Shown one piece after another: positions 36,409 to 45,425 of a stretch of DNA of 64,000 nucleotides. Where the stretch lies: the NCBI RefSeq assembly GCF_020685205.1, contig NZ_JAJERB010000008.1, positions 186,001 through 250,000 of the forward strand. The letters are read 5' to 3'. The stretch comes from Hymenobacter translucens. Lineage in GTDB: Bacteria > Bacteroidota > Bacteroidia > Cytophagales > Hymenobacteraceae. The notes under the pieces were generated by a model. The model was not told the DNA's origin. It saw only the letters and a program-made list of their open reading frames with translations, and did not search any database. Positions within the stretch are counted from its first letter, which is position 1; the number at the start of each line of letters is the position of its first letter. The translations under genes were made by a program, and so were the position numbers.

Positions 36409-36870
36409 TCAGATGGTCGGTGCTTCTGGGTCGGTGCGAATCAGGCTTTCGGAGTTGATGCAGAAACGCAGGCCAGCCGGGGCGGGTCCGTCCGGGAAGA
36501 CGTGGCCGAGGTGTCCGTCACAGACGTTGCACAGGGCCTCGATTCGCTCCAGGTGGTGGCTGTCGTCGAAGGCATAGCGGACGGCGTTTCTGGCAAGGGG
36601 CCCGGTGAAGCTGGGCCAGCCGGAGATGGCGTGGTACTTGGCTTCGGCGCCGAACAGCAGGCTGCCGCATCCCGCGCAGGCGTAGGTGCCGGGCTCGTAG
36701 GAGCGGCAGTAGGCATTGCGGTACGGCGACTCGGTGGCTTTCTGCCGCAAAACCCGAAACCGGGCCGGGGCCAGCCGCCTTTCCCATTCCGCTTCGCTTA
36801 GCTCCACCCGGCGGGGCGGCTCGGGGTTGCCGTATTTGGCAAAGCGCACGACGTCAGACCAGCGTAGCAT
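36409..36870 (-). CDS. msrB: Peptide-methionine (R)-S-oxide reductase MsrB
   Basis: A 153-residue repair enzyme that reduces methionine-R-sulfoxide in proteins using thioredoxin. The zinc site is formed by C65/C68 (CAGC) and C114/C117 (CNVC). The catalytic Cys is C137 in LRFCINSESL, and C55 (NAYCRSYEPG) is the likely resolving residue. Conserved motifs are GWPSFTGP and DGHLGHVFPDGP. No signal peptide, so it acts in the cytosol. The ATG at 36870 lies only 5 bp after the stop of the upstream Cys-rich gene, so both are in one operon. Confidence 0.93.
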   Translation of the reverse strand: MLRWSDVVRFAKYGNPEPPRRVELSEAEWERRLAPARFRVLRQKATESPYRNAYCRSYEPGTYACAGCGSLLFGAEAKYHAISGWPSFTGPLARNAVRYAFDDSHHLERIEALCNVCDGHLGHVFPDGPAPAGLRFCINSESLIRTDPEAPTI

Positions 36871-36875
36871 CGGGA

Positions 36876-37724
36876 TCAGTCCTTGTGGCCCTTCAGCACC
36901 TGCGTGATAACCGCGTCGGGCGGCAGGGCCTGCAGGAACGTCAGCCCTTTCGCTTCGTCGACTTCCAGCAACCCTTCGGCGCTGTATTCGCGGATGGCAG
37001 GATCAGGGTGGGTGCAGAGCCCGGCCAGCATCCCAAAAGTATTCGGGTGCCGGAACGCGGGCAAGGCCAGCGCGAGGCCGAGCGCCAGGTTCCGGTTGTT
37101 CTGGTCGAGCAGAAACTGTAGCACCCGGGGGTCGTGGCGCTGGGGCCGGCTCCCGATCAGGGCGAGCAGCTCCCCCGCTACGCTTTCGGTTTCGCCGGCC
37201 CGGAGCCGGTCCAGCAGCTCGGCGTACCGGGGCGCGGGCACGGGCGGCTCCAGCCTGTCCCGCTTGATGCGGCTTCGGATTTCTCCCCGCGAAATGCACA
37301 TGGGACAGGCACAGAGTGTTTCCCGCTGGTGGCTGTCGGGCGAATAGCGCCAGCCCACTACCTGGGGCAGGGCCACCACCTTCCGGATTTCACCAGGCTC
37401 GATGCGGCGCTCAATCAGAAACTCGTAGCCCAGCTTGTCGCCCAGCTGCATAAACTCCCCGATGGCCGCTCCCAAAGCGCCTTTGCAGTGGCGGGTGCCG
37501 TATTTTCCGAACCAGACTTCCTCGTCGTCAGGCAGCCGGAACTGAATGCCGACAAACGAGCGGGCCCCGCCGCGGCGCAGCTCCCGCAGCCACTGGTGAG
37601 AGGCGTAGAAGTCCGGGGTGAGGGGCATAAAGTAAACGCCCGGGCTGCCTTTACCGATTTTAATGCCGCCGCGCAGAATGCGGGCCGCGTCGTTGGCATC
37701 GGCTAGGTGAACAAGCAGGGGCAT
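36876..37724 (-). CDS. Hypothetical protein with CxCxxC motif and HEAT-like C-terminus
   Basis: A 282-residue cytosolic protein. The N-terminal 100 residues (LVHLADANDAARILRGGIKI, then GVYFMPLTPDFYASHQW) faintly recall ADP-ribosyltransferase-like openings of the type H...I..GI...GVYF, but this is not firm. A CACPMC motif near residue 143 (ETLCACPMCISRGEIRSR) suggests a metal site. From about residue 170 the sequence is helical with HEAT-like repeats (LFNNRNLALGLALALP and similar). ATG at 37724 (MPLLVHLADAN). It lies 5 bp upstream of msrB in the same operon. Function unknown. Confidence 0.5.
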   Translation of the reverse strand: MPLLVHLADANDAARILRGGIKIGKGSPGVYFMPLTPDFYASHQWLRELRRGGARSFVGIQFRLPDDEEVWFGKYGTRHCKGALGAAIGEFMQLGDKLGYEFLIERRIEPGEIRKVVALPQVVGWRYSPDSHQRETLCACPMCISRGEIRSRIKRDRLEPPVPAPRYAELLDRLRAGETESVAGELLALIGSRPQRHDPRVLQFLLDQNNRNLALGLALALPAFRHPNTFGMLAGLCTHPDPAIREYSAEGLLEVDEAKGLTFLQALPPDAVITQVLKGHKD

Positions 37725-37742
37725 AAGGCAGAATTGGGGGCC

Positions 37743-37806
37743 AGTTGTTAGTTGTCGGTTGTCAGAACGATGCCAACAACGGACAACTAACAACTGACAA
37801 CCAAAC
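37743..37806. repeat. Palindromic intergenic repeat, copy 2
   Basis: The left arm (AGTTGTTAGTTGTC, then GTTGTC) pairs with the right arm (GACAACTAACAACT) in a 14-bp perfect stem extended past a mismatch, around the core AGAACGAT. The same arms and core occur at 21342-21398. It fills the gap between the stop of the 110-residue gene and the start of the 282-residue gene, and might terminate or process the transcript. Confidence 0.7.
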
Positions 37807-37807
37807 C

Positions 37808-38140
37808 TTACGGATTCATCAGCAGGTACAGCAGGTTGTGGTAGAGGATGCCCAGCTCCTCGTCGTAGGCTCCGTACAGGCCGGCATCCTCAAGCAATGC
37901 CTCCACTTCGGCGTAGTCCTGCACGAAGTCCAGCTCCACCTCGCCCGGGTCGTCGTCCACTAGAGTGTGCGTCACGTAGCGGCGCCGGGCTTCGAGGGTG
38001 ATGAACAGCTTCTGCCGGGGCGTCTGGGCAATCAGCAGGGCGTCATAGGCCTCGGTTTCTTCTTCGTCCAGCTGAACGTAGATGGTGGTTTTTTCGGCTT
38101 CGGGCGTATGCCGCAGAAAGGTAGCCAGGTCGATACTCAT
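37808..38140 (-). CDS. Hypothetical acidic cytosolic protein
   Basis: A 110-residue soluble acidic protein (MSIDLATFLRHTPEAEK). It ends in a strongly acidic helical stretch (DYAEVEALLEDAGLYGAYD) before LLYLLMNP. No domain is recognised. It is first in the likely three-gene operon with the 282-residue protein and msrB; the palindromic repeat sits between it and the next gene. It is divergent from the M3 peptidase across 112 bp. Confidence 0.5.
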   Translation of the reverse strand: MSIDLATFLRHTPEAEKTTIYVQLDEEETEAYDALLIAQTPRQKLFITLEARRRYVTHTLVDDDPGEVELDFVQDYAEVEALLEDAGLYGAYDEELGILYHNLLYLLMNP

Positions 38141-38215
38141 GCCGAAGTATACGACAGCGGGCGGCAGATGCAGGGGCGGACGGGAACCTCACGCGTGAAA
38201 CCGGGCTTTACCAGC

Positions 38216-38223
38216 TACTTTCG
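38216..38223 (+). promoter_or_regulatory. Candidate -7 element for the M3 peptidase gene
   Basis: TACTTTCG, one base off TAnnTTTG and identical to the octamer at 26931-26938. It ends 30 bp before the ATG at 38253. Confidence 0.35.
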
Positions 38224-38252
38224 GGGTATCAGTGCCCCACCTTTTTCCTTTT

Positions 38253-40493
38253 ATGGCTGACCAACTCAATTTCCCCGGCCAGCGGCGCCTCGCGCCCGTG
38301 CTGCTGGCTTTTGCCCTTGCCGCTACCGTGACTCCTTCTTCCAGCTCTGCCCAACCCACGACCCCGGCCGGCACCGCGGCCCGGGCTGAAGCCAACCCCT
38401 TACTTGCTCCCTGGACCGGCCCCTACGGCGGCGTACCGGCCTTCGACAAGGTGCAGGTGGCACAGTTTAAGCCCGCCCTTGAAGCGGCCATGGCCCAGAA
38501 CCTGGCCGAAGTGCAGGCCATTGCCTCCAACGGGCAGCCCGCCACGTTCGAAAACACTATTGCTGCCCTGGAGCGCACCGGCCGGGCCCTCGACCGCGTC
38601 CAGACTATCTACGGCATCTGGACCGGTACACTCAACAACCCCGAAGTGCAGACCGTGGAGCGGGAAATGGCCCCGAAGATGGCCGCCCTCAGCGACCAGA
38701 TCACCCAGAACGCGGCCCTGTTCCGCCGCATCGAGGCCGTGTACAACTCGCCCGACAAAAAGAAGCTGACGCCCGAGCAGCAGCGCCTCACCTGGGTGTA
38801 CTACAACAACTTCGTGCGGGCCGGCGCCCGGCTCGATGCCAAAGCCAAAATCCGGCTGTCGGCCATCAACCAGCAGCTGGCCGGGCTGTTCACCCGCTTC
38901 AGCCAGAACCTGCTGGCTGACGAGCAGGACTCGGTGCTGGTGCTGAAAACAGCCGCCGACCTGGGCGGCCTGCCCCCCTCGCTGCGTGAGGATGCCGCCA
39001 ATGCCGCTGCGGCCAAGAAGATGGCGGCGGCCGGCGTCATCACCAACACCCGCTCGAGCATCGACCCGTTCCTGACTTACTCCGACCAGCGCAAGCTCCG
39101 CGAGAAAGCCTGGCGCATGTTCGTGAACCGCGGCGACAACGGCGGCGCCCACGACAACAACGCCCTGATTACCGAGATTCTGCAGCTGCGGGCCGAGCGG
39201 GCCAAATTGCTGGGCTACAAAACCCACGCCCACCTGCGCCTCGACAACACCATGGCCAAGACCCCCGAGAAAGCCATGGCGCTGATGGAGGAAGTCTGGA
39301 CGCCGGCCGTAGCCCGGGTAAAAGAAGAGGTAGCCGACATGCAGGCCCTGGCCACAAAGGAAGGCGCTACGTTTAAAATCGCGCCCTGGGACTACCGCTA
39401 CTACGCCGAAAAGGTGCGCAAGGAGCGCTACGACCTCGACCAGAACGAGGTGAAGCAGTACCTGCAGCTCGACAAGATGCGCGAAGGCATGTTCTGGGTG
39501 GCCGGCGAGCTGCTGAACTTCTCGTTTACGCCCGTCACCAACGTGCCCGTGTACCACCCCGACGTGAAGGTGTGGGAAGTAAAGGACAAGACCTCGGGCA
39601 AGCCCATCGGCCTGTGGTACTTCGACCCCTACGCCCGGCCGGGCAAACGCTCGGGTGCGTGGATGAACGCCTACCGCAACCAGGAGCGCCTCGACGGTGA
39701 CGTGACGACCATCGTGTCGAACAACTCCAACTTCGTAAAGGGCAAAGAAGGCGCGCCCACCCTGATTTCCTGGACCGACGCCACCACCCTGTTCCACGAG
39801 TTCGGCCACGCCCTGCACGGGCTGTCGTCGAACGTGACATATCCGAGCCTGTCGGGCACCAGCGTGGTGCGCGACTACGTGGAGTTTCCGTCGCAGGTGC
39901 TGGAAAACTGGCTTTCGACGCCCCAGGTGCTGCAACGCTTTGCCCTGCACTACCAGACTGGCAAGCCCATTCCCCAGGCCCTCGTGGACCGCATCGAAAA
40001 GGCCGCCACGTTCAACCAGGGCTTCGAAACCACCGAGTTCCTCGCCAGCGCCCTGATTGACATGAAGCTTCATTTGGCCGGCGACCAGAAGATTGACCCC
40101 GACAAGTTTGAGCGCGAAACCCTGGCTCAGCTCGGCATGCCCGAGGAGCTGGTGATGCGCCACCGCACGCCCCAGTTCGGCCACGTGTTCTCGTCCGACG
40201 GCTATTCGGCCGGCTACTACAGCTACCTGTGGTCGGTGGTGCTGGCCTCGGATGCCTACGGCGCGTTTACCGACGCCGGCGGCCCCTACGACAAAGCCGT
40301 GGGCCAGCGCCTCAAGCAGCAGATTCTGTCGGTAGGCAACACCGTGGACCCGGCCGATGCCTACCGCTCGTTCCGGGGCCGCGACCCGCGCATCGAGGCG
40401 CTGATGCGCGAGCGGGGCTTCCCGGTAAAGGACGCCAAGTCGGCCAAGCCTGCTAAACCCACCCCGAAAAAGGGACCGGCCAAGAAAAGCTAG
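38253..40493 (+). CDS. dcp: M3 family metallopeptidase (peptidyl-dipeptidase Dcp-like)
   Basis: A 746-residue zinc peptidase. The N-terminus (MADQLNFPGQRRLAPVLLAF to SSAQ) looks like a signal peptide, so it is probably periplasmic. A typical M3 helical channel domain (KVQVAQFKPALEAAMAQNLA, then TFENTIAALERTGRALDRV) precedes the catalytic HEFGHALH near residue 515. The third ligand Glu is probably in EFPSQVLENW. A typical ending, GYSAGYYSYLWSVVLASDAY, confirms the family. The enzyme trims dipeptides from C-termini of oligopeptides. The C-terminal tail is Lys/Pro-rich (KPAKPTPKKGPAKKS). ATG at 38253 rather than 38232, based on the TACTTTCG box and sequence similarity. Confidence 0.9.
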   Translation: MADQLNFPGQRRLAPVLLAFALAATVTPSSSSAQPTTPAGTAARAEANPLLAPWTGPYGGVPAFDKVQVAQFKPALEAAMAQNLAEVQAIASNGQPATFENTIAALERTGRALDRVQTIYGIWTGTLNNPEVQTVEREMAPKMAALSDQITQNAALFRRIEAVYNSPDKKKLTPEQQRLTWVYYNNFVRAGARLDAKAKIRLSAINQQLAGLFTRFSQNLLADEQDSVLVLKTAADLGGLPPSLREDAANAAAAKKMAAAGVITNTRSSIDPFLTYSDQRKLREKAWRMFVNRGDNGGAHDNNALITEILQLRAERAKLLGYKTHAHLRLDNTMAKTPEKAMALMEEVWTPAVARVKEEVADMQALATKEGATFKIAPWDYRYYAEKVRKERYDLDQNEVKQYLQLDKMREGMFWVAGELLNFSFTPVTNVPVYHPDVKVWEVKDKTSGKPIGLWYFDPYARPGKRSGAWMNAYRNQERLDGDVTTIVSNNSNFVKGKEGAPTLISWTDATTLFHEFGHALHGLSSNVTYPSLSGTSVVRDYVEFPSQVLENWLSTPQVLQRFALHYQTGKPIPQALVDRIEKAATFNQGFETTEFLASALIDMKLHLAGDQKIDPDKFERETLAQLGMPEELVMRHRTPQFGHVFSSDGYSAGYYSYLWSVVLASDAYGAFTDAGGPYDKAVGQRLKQQILSVGNTVDPADAYRSFRGRDPRIEALMRERGFPVKDAKSAKPAKPTPKKGPAKKS

Positions 40494-40515
40494 CCGACCC
40501 TGCCCGTTACTTTCC

Positions 40516-40550
40516 AAAGCCCCGGCTGCTGATGCGGCTGGGGCTTTTTT
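40516..40550 (+). terminator. Intrinsic terminator
   Basis: AAAGCCCCGGCTGC at 40516-40529 pairs with GCGGCTGGGGCTTTT (one bulged position) ending in six T at 40550. It lies just after the M3 peptidase stop. Confidence 0.7.
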
Positions 40551-40630
40551 GCGCTTGGTCAGGCAGCTTATCCGACGCACTGTTTCATCTCCTAATCAGA
40601 AATCGGCCCTCGGCCATGCCCGGCTTTTGG

Positions 40631-40638
40631 TACCTTGC
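40631..40638 (+). promoter_or_regulatory. Weak -7 element for the SNF2 gene
   Basis: TACCTTGC, two bases off TAnnTTTG, 19 bp before the ATG at 40658. No clear -33 is present. Confidence 0.25.
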
Positions 40639-40657
40639 CAATCTGCCCGCCCCGCGT

Positions 40658-43600
40658 ATGTCGAACCACCCGGAAACCTTGTCCTTTCCCGAAAGCTTTC
40701 CTCCTGCCCACGCGTACCTGCTGCCCGGGGCTTCCGTTCCGACGCTCACCGCCCTCGACGTCGCCCGGCACTGCCCGGCCCAGTATGTCGCTGAAGCCCG
40801 GCCCCTGACGGCCATTCAACCCGCAAGCATCACCCTGGACCGGGGCACGTTTACCAGCGCGGCCTGGTCTATCAGCCAGGGAGAGTCCCCAACGGTAACG
40901 GTAGAGCAATCGGCGGCGGGACTGGAGTTATCCTGTACCTGCGGGGCGCCCCGGGCCAGCTTGTGCGAGTTCCAGGCCCAGGTGCTCCTCGACCTGCTGC
41001 GCCGGCCCGAACTGCGCGTGTTCTTCGACCTCAAAGCCCGCCGGGAGTTGCTGCTGGCCACCGCCCGCGACTACGGCCTGGAGCACGCCCCTGACCTCGA
41101 CGCCCACTTTCAGCTCACCTACGCCCGGCCGGCGGTGCTGGTCACACCCCGGGACGCGGGTTTGTGCCCGGTTACGGCGGCCAGCAAGCAGGAGCTGATT
41201 AGCCAGCTGCTGTCCGTTCGGGCCGGGGCCCCACCCGCTCCGGGGCAGCGGATTATCATTTTCAGCCGCCACAAGTACTACGGCCACCTCATCATCCAGC
41301 TTGCCGAGGCGGCCCTTACGGCAACCGGCAAGGCGAAGAGCCCGGTGACGGTGCTCAACCCGCTGGATGTGCTGAGCGCCACCGACGATGCCACGGAGCT
41401 AAAGTTCTACAGCGGCCTGGCCCGGTTCCAGCACAACTACGACGACTCACGCTCCCCGGCGGCTCTGGCTGCGCTGCAGGCCATTCTGCGGAATCCGGCC
41501 GGCCTGCCCTTCTTCCGCCACAACGCCACGGTTTCCGACAAGCTCACCGGCCCTTCCCTCTCGCCCCTGGAGCTGCGCTCCGCCCCGGCCGACCTGCGCC
41601 TGTCGGTGCACCAGAGGGGGGAATTCTACGAAGTGACGGGCCGGCTGCTGTTCCACGACCAGCCCGTGGACCTTGCGGCGCTGACCGTGCGCTACGACTA
41701 TTTCGTGGCCTTGCGCGGGGCCCTGTACCTGGTGCCCGACCCGGAAGTCTGGCGCATCATCGACTTCTTCCGCAAGCGCAACAACACCCTGCTGATTCAC
41801 CGCAGCAAGTACAACGAGTTTCAGCGCGACGTGCTGGCCGGACTCGAAGACCGGGTGCCCGTCAGCTACTCCTTCGTCCGCCCGGCTACCCCGGCCGAGC
41901 GTGCCGGCAGCGGCTTCGACGCGCCCCCGGAAAAACGTCTTTACCTGACCGACGCGGGCCAGCACGTGGAAGTGCTGCCGGTGATGCGCTACGGCACCCG
42001 GGAAGTATCGATTTTGTCGCGTCGCCAGCTGCTGGGGCAGGACGAACTGGGCCGCACCTTTGTACTCGACCGGGACGTGGACGCTGAAGCGCGCTTTCTG
42101 GCGGCTTTGTTGCGCCGGTACCCCGCTTTCCGGGAGCAGCTGCGGCAGGAAACGCTGTACGTGCCCAAGTCGGAGTTTCTGGATGAAGACTGGTTTCTGA
42201 CGGCCTTTGAGGACTGGCAGGAGCAGCAGATTGTCATTCTGGGCTTCAACAAGCTAAAAAGCAACACACTGAACCCGCACCGGGTCCGGGTAACGGTGCG
42301 CGTTACGGGGGAAACGAACTGGTTTGAAACCCAACTGCGGGTCCAGTTTGGCCGTCAGCAGGCGTCGCTGCGCCAGCTTCACCAGGCCGTCCGCAACCAA
42401 AGCCGGTACGTGCGGCTCGACGACGGCACCCGCGGGATTCTGCCCCGGGAGTGGCTCGACCGGTTTGCCCGCTACTTTGCCGCCGGAGAGGTCGTGGAAG
42501 AGACCATCCGCACGCCCAGCATCAACTTTTCCGCCATCGAGGAGCTCTACGACCCCGAGGCGCTGGCGGCTGATGCCCACCGGCAGCTGGCTACCTACCG
42601 GGCGGCCGTGGCCGGCTTTGGCGGCATCGGGCCGGTAGCCGTGCCCGAAAACCTGCAAACCACCCTGCGCGACTACCAGCGGGAAGGGCTGAACTGGCTG
42701 AACTTTCTTGACACGCTGGGTTTTGGCGGCTGCCTTGCCGACGACATGGGCCTGGGCAAAACCGTGCAGGTCTTAGCGTTTCTATTGCTTCAGCAGGCCC
42801 GGAATCCGGCCGCTACCAACCTTGTGGTCGTGCCCACGTCCCTGCTGTTCAACTGGCAGGCTGAGGTCAAGAAATTCGCGCCTTCCCTGCGGATTCAGCT
42901 GCTGCACGGCCCGGGCCGCCGCCCGGATACAGCCCAGTTCGACGCCGCCGATATCGTGCTGACTACCTACAACACGGTCGTGTCCGACATCCGGGAGCTG
43001 CGGCAGTACGCGTTCAACTACGTGGTGCTGGACGAAAGCCAGGCCATCAAAAACCCGGCCTCTCAGCGCTACAAGGCGGCCTGCCTGCTCCGGGCCCGCA
43101 ACCGGCTGGTGCTGACGGGCACGCCGGTGGAAAACAACACCTTCGACCTGTACGGGCAGCTGTCTTTTGCCTGCCCGGGTTTGCTGGGCTCCCGCCAGCA
43201 CTTCCAGAACCTGTATGCCAGTCCCATCGACAAGTTCAAGGATGAAAAGCACGCCCGGGCGTTGCAGCGCAAGATCAGTCCGTTCGTCTTGCGCCGCACC
43301 AAGGGCCAGGTAGCCCGGGAGCTGCCCGACAAAACCGAGATGGTGCTGTACTGCGAAATGGGCGAGGAGCAGCGCCGGCTGTACGAGGCCTGCAAGAAAG
43401 ACTACCGCGACCGGCTCATGGGCATTCACGAGGACTCTCCCCGCAAGGAAAGCCTGCACATCCTGCAGGGCCTCACCAAGCTGCGGCAGATCTGCAACTC
43501 CCCCGCCCTGCTTCCCGACCAGGAGCACTACGGCCAGCAGTCGGCCAAGCTCGACGCGCTGGTCGAGGAAATCCGCAGCCGGGCACCCCAGCACAAAATT

Positions 43601-44044
43601 CTGATCTTCTCCCAGTTCGTGGCCATGCTCGACCTGATCCGGGCCGAGCTGCAGCGCCACGAAATTCCTTTCGCCTACGTGACCGGGCAGACGAAAAACC
43701 GGGAGGCCGCCGTGGCTTCGTTTCAGGAAGACGAGGACGTACGCGTATTCCTGATCAGCCTGAAAGCCGGCGGCACGGGTCTCAACCTCACCCGCGCCGA
43801 TTACGTGTACCTGGTGGACCCGTGGTGGAACCCGGCCGTGGAAAACCAGGCCATCGACCGCGCCCACCGCATCGGGCAAACTCAGAAAGTGGTGGCCGTG
43901 CGCCTGATCTGCCCCGGCACGATTGAGGAAAAAATCATGGAGCTGCAGGAAGCAAAGCGGGAGCTGGCCCAGGACCTTATCCGCACCGACGCGACCCTGG
44001 TCAAGTCCCTGACCCGGCAGGAGCTGCTGGCTTTGTTTAGCTAG
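40658..44044 (+). CDS. SNF2-family helicase with degenerate SWIM-like finger
   Basis: A 1128-residue protein. The N-terminal domain carries a SWIM-like finger: CTC at residues 93-95 and C103, but the expected His is replaced (LCEFQAQ). The Swi2/Snf2 ATPase has Walker A in ADDMGLGKTVQVLAFL, DESQ as the DExx box and TGTPVENNTFDL. The C-terminal lobe reads SLKAGGTGLNLTRADYV, then VDPWWNPAVENQAIDRAHRI with a terminal GQTQ. It is a typical bacterial DEAD/SNF2 helicase for DNA translocation in repair or chromatin-like remodelling. ATG at 40658; a longer frame starts at 40532, inside the preceding terminator, and is unlikely. It converges with the LRR kinase gene with an 8-bp overlap. Confidence 0.88.
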   Translation: MSNHPETLSFPESFPPAHAYLLPGASVPTLTALDVARHCPAQYVAEARPLTAIQPASITLDRGTFTSAAWSISQGESPTVTVEQSAAGLELSCTCGAPRASLCEFQAQVLLDLLRRPELRVFFDLKARRELLLATARDYGLEHAPDLDAHFQLTYARPAVLVTPRDAGLCPVTAASKQELISQLLSVRAGAPPAPGQRIIIFSRHKYYGHLIIQLAEAALTATGKAKSPVTVLNPLDVLSATDDATELKFYSGLARFQHNYDDSRSPAALAALQAILRNPAGLPFFRHNATVSDKLTGPSLSPLELRSAPADLRLSVHQRGEFYEVTGRLLFHDQPVDLAALTVRYDYFVALRGALYLVPDPEVWRIIDFFRKRNNTLLIHRSKYNEFQRDVLAGLEDRVPVSYSFVRPATPAERAGSGFDAPPEKRLYLTDAGQHVEVLPVMRYGTREVSILSRRQLLGQDELGRTFVLDRDVDAEARFLAALLRRYPAFREQLRQETLYVPKSEFLDEDWFLTAFEDWQEQQIVILGFNKLKSNTLNPHRVRVTVRVTGETNWFETQLRVQFGRQQASLRQLHQAVRNQSRYVRLDDGTRGILPREWLDRFARYFAAGEVVEETIRTPSINFSAIEELYDPEALAADAHRQLATYRAAVAGFGGIGPVAVPENLQTTLRDYQREGLNWLNFLDTLGFGGCLADDMGLGKTVQVLAFLLLQQARNPAATNLVVVPTSLLFNWQAEVKKFAPSLRIQLLHGPGRRPDTAQFDAADIVLTTYNTVVSDIRELRQYAFNYVVLDESQAIKNPASQRYKAACLLRARNRLVLTGTPVENNTFDLYGQLSFACPGLLGSRQHFQNLYASPIDKFKDEKHARALQRKISPFVLRRTKGQVARELPDKTEMVLYCEMGEEQRRLYEACKKDYRDRLMGIHEDSPRKESLHILQGLTKLRQICNSPALLPDQEHYGQQSAKLDALVEEIRSRAPQHKILIFSQFVAMLDLIRAELQRHEIPFAYVTGQTKNREAAVASFQEDEDVRVFLISLKAGGTGLNLTRADYVYLVDPWWNPAVENQAIDRAHRIGQTQKVVAVRLICPGTIEEKIMELQEAKRELAQDLIRTDATLVKSLTRQELLALFS

Positions 44045-45374
44045 CTACTTTTTGCGTCAGCGCGGCCAGCTTCTGCTCGATATCGGCCAGCAAAGGCCGG
44101 GCGGCGACGTCCACCTGCAGGCACCGCCCCTGCAGCTGCCGCAGGATTTGCACCGTGCCGGCAGCCTCCGCCGGGGGCTGACAGTGATCCAGCAGCTCCT
44201 CTAGCAGACAGCCGAACGCCCGGGCTTCCAGCTGCTGCAACGCCTGCGCAGCGCGGGTATCAGCCGGATCGAAAAAGCAGGCGGCCCCGAAGTCGCCGAG
44301 CAGGCTGTTGCCGTCAGGCTGGTTGAGGATGTTGTGGGCGTACAGGTCGCCGTGCAGGATGCCGTGGGCGTGCAAATGGGCCGCTGCGCTGGCAATGCCC
44401 TGGGCCAGGCGCAGAGCCGCCGCCAGGGTAAAGCTCGTTTCGGGCGCATATACGTCGCGGGTGCAGGAAGCCAGGCTGGGCGGACCGGCCAAGTTGCCAA
44501 ACCCCGGGTCAATCAGCTCCAAAACCAACCCTTCGGCCCCGGCCGGGTGCCCGCTGATGCGGCCATCCACGGCAATAAGGTTGGGATGCAGGCCCGCGCT
44601 GATGCAGGCGGCCATTTCGCTGCGGGGAAGTCCGTCGCTCGTTACGGCGCCCTTGAACAGCTTTACCGCCACGTTCCGGGCCGCCCCGCCCTGCTCCCAC
44701 CGGGCTTGGCAGATCACGCCCGAAGCCCCTTCGCCCAGCTGCTTTCCTATCGTCAGCTCCCGCCAGTCGATAACGCGGATGGGGTTGCGGGCTACAGCAG
44801 CTGCCTCAAACTCGTCGCAGAACGGGTTGCCGGCGTAGGCCAGCCAGCTAAGCCGGGGCATCTGCAGCAGCCACTCTGGCAGCGTCGTAAGCTGGTTGGC
44901 GGCAATGCGCAGCAGCTCCAGCGCGGTACAGCCGGCCATGGTGTCGGGAAGAGCGGCCAGCCGGTTGCCGGCCAGCATCAGCTTCTGCAGGTGAGTGCAG
45001 CGGCCTATTTCCGCCGGCACCGCCGCCAGCTCGTTGTCGGTCAGGATCAGCCAGCGCAGCTTCGGGGGCAGGGCCACGGCGGGCAGGGTATGAATCCGAT
45101 TGGCCTTGAAGCCCACCATGCTCAGCTCGGGGCACCGGCCCAAAACCTCGGGCACGGTAGTAAACCGGTTGTCGGAGCAGAACAGCACGCGCAGCTTCCG
45201 TAGCCGGGGCAGGTCGGCGGGGAGGGCCGACAGGGCATTGCCCGACAGATTCAGCACCTCCAGCGTATCGGCCAGGCTGAAAATCTCGGCGGGAAACTCC
45301 GTCAGGCCGCAGGAAAGGTCGAGTCGGGTTATGCCGGCCAGCTCTCCGCTGCGCAGTTGGTCAAGGGTGTGCAT
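44037..45374 (-). CDS. LRR-containing protein kinase
   Basis: A 445-residue cytosolic protein. Residues about 15-190 hold seven or eight leucine-rich repeats of the 23-residue type (LEVLNLSGNALSALPADL). A Hanks-type kinase domain follows: glycine loop GEGASG at 214-219, catalytic Lys K238 (VAVKLFK), HGDLYAHN at 341-348 as the catalytic loop and DFG at 361-363. The kinase is therefore probably active, though the HRD is HGD. The LRR-kinase fusion is eukaryote-like and rare in bacteria. Its 3' end overlaps the SNF2 gene by 8 bp, convergently. Substrate unknown. Confidence 0.85.
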   Translation of the reverse strand: MHTLDQLRSGELAGITRLDLSCGLTEFPAEIFSLADTLEVLNLSGNALSALPADLPRLRKLRVLFCSDNRFTTVPEVLGRCPELSMVGFKANRIHTLPAVALPPKLRWLILTDNELAAVPAEIGRCTHLQKLMLAGNRLAALPDTMAGCTALELLRIAANQLTTLPEWLLQMPRLSWLAYAGNPFCDEFEAAAVARNPIRVIDWRELTIGKQLGEGASGVICQARWEQGGAARNVAVKLFKGAVTSDGLPRSEMAACISAGLHPNLIAVDGRISGHPAGAEGLVLELIDPGFGNLAGPPSLASCTRDVYAPETSFTLAAALRLAQGIASAAAHLHAHGILHGDLYAHNILNQPDGNSLLGDFGAACFFDPADTRAAQALQQLEARAFGCLLEELLDHCQPPAEAAGTVQILRQLQGRCLQVDVAARPLLADIEQKLAALTQKVAS

Positions 45375-45425
45375 CGGGCAAAGGTAGGCACGCCTGGCTT
45401 GCGGGAGCGGGTTCTACCGCCCGTG

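Noticed and set aside
38400..40580. A 726-codon minus-strand frame opposite the M3 peptidase
   Set aside because: Antisense shadow of a clear metallopeptidase gene; composition is biased and no motif is present.
42782..43879. A 365-codon minus-strand frame inside the SNF2 gene
   Set aside because: Shadow frame of the helicase core with no recognisable product.
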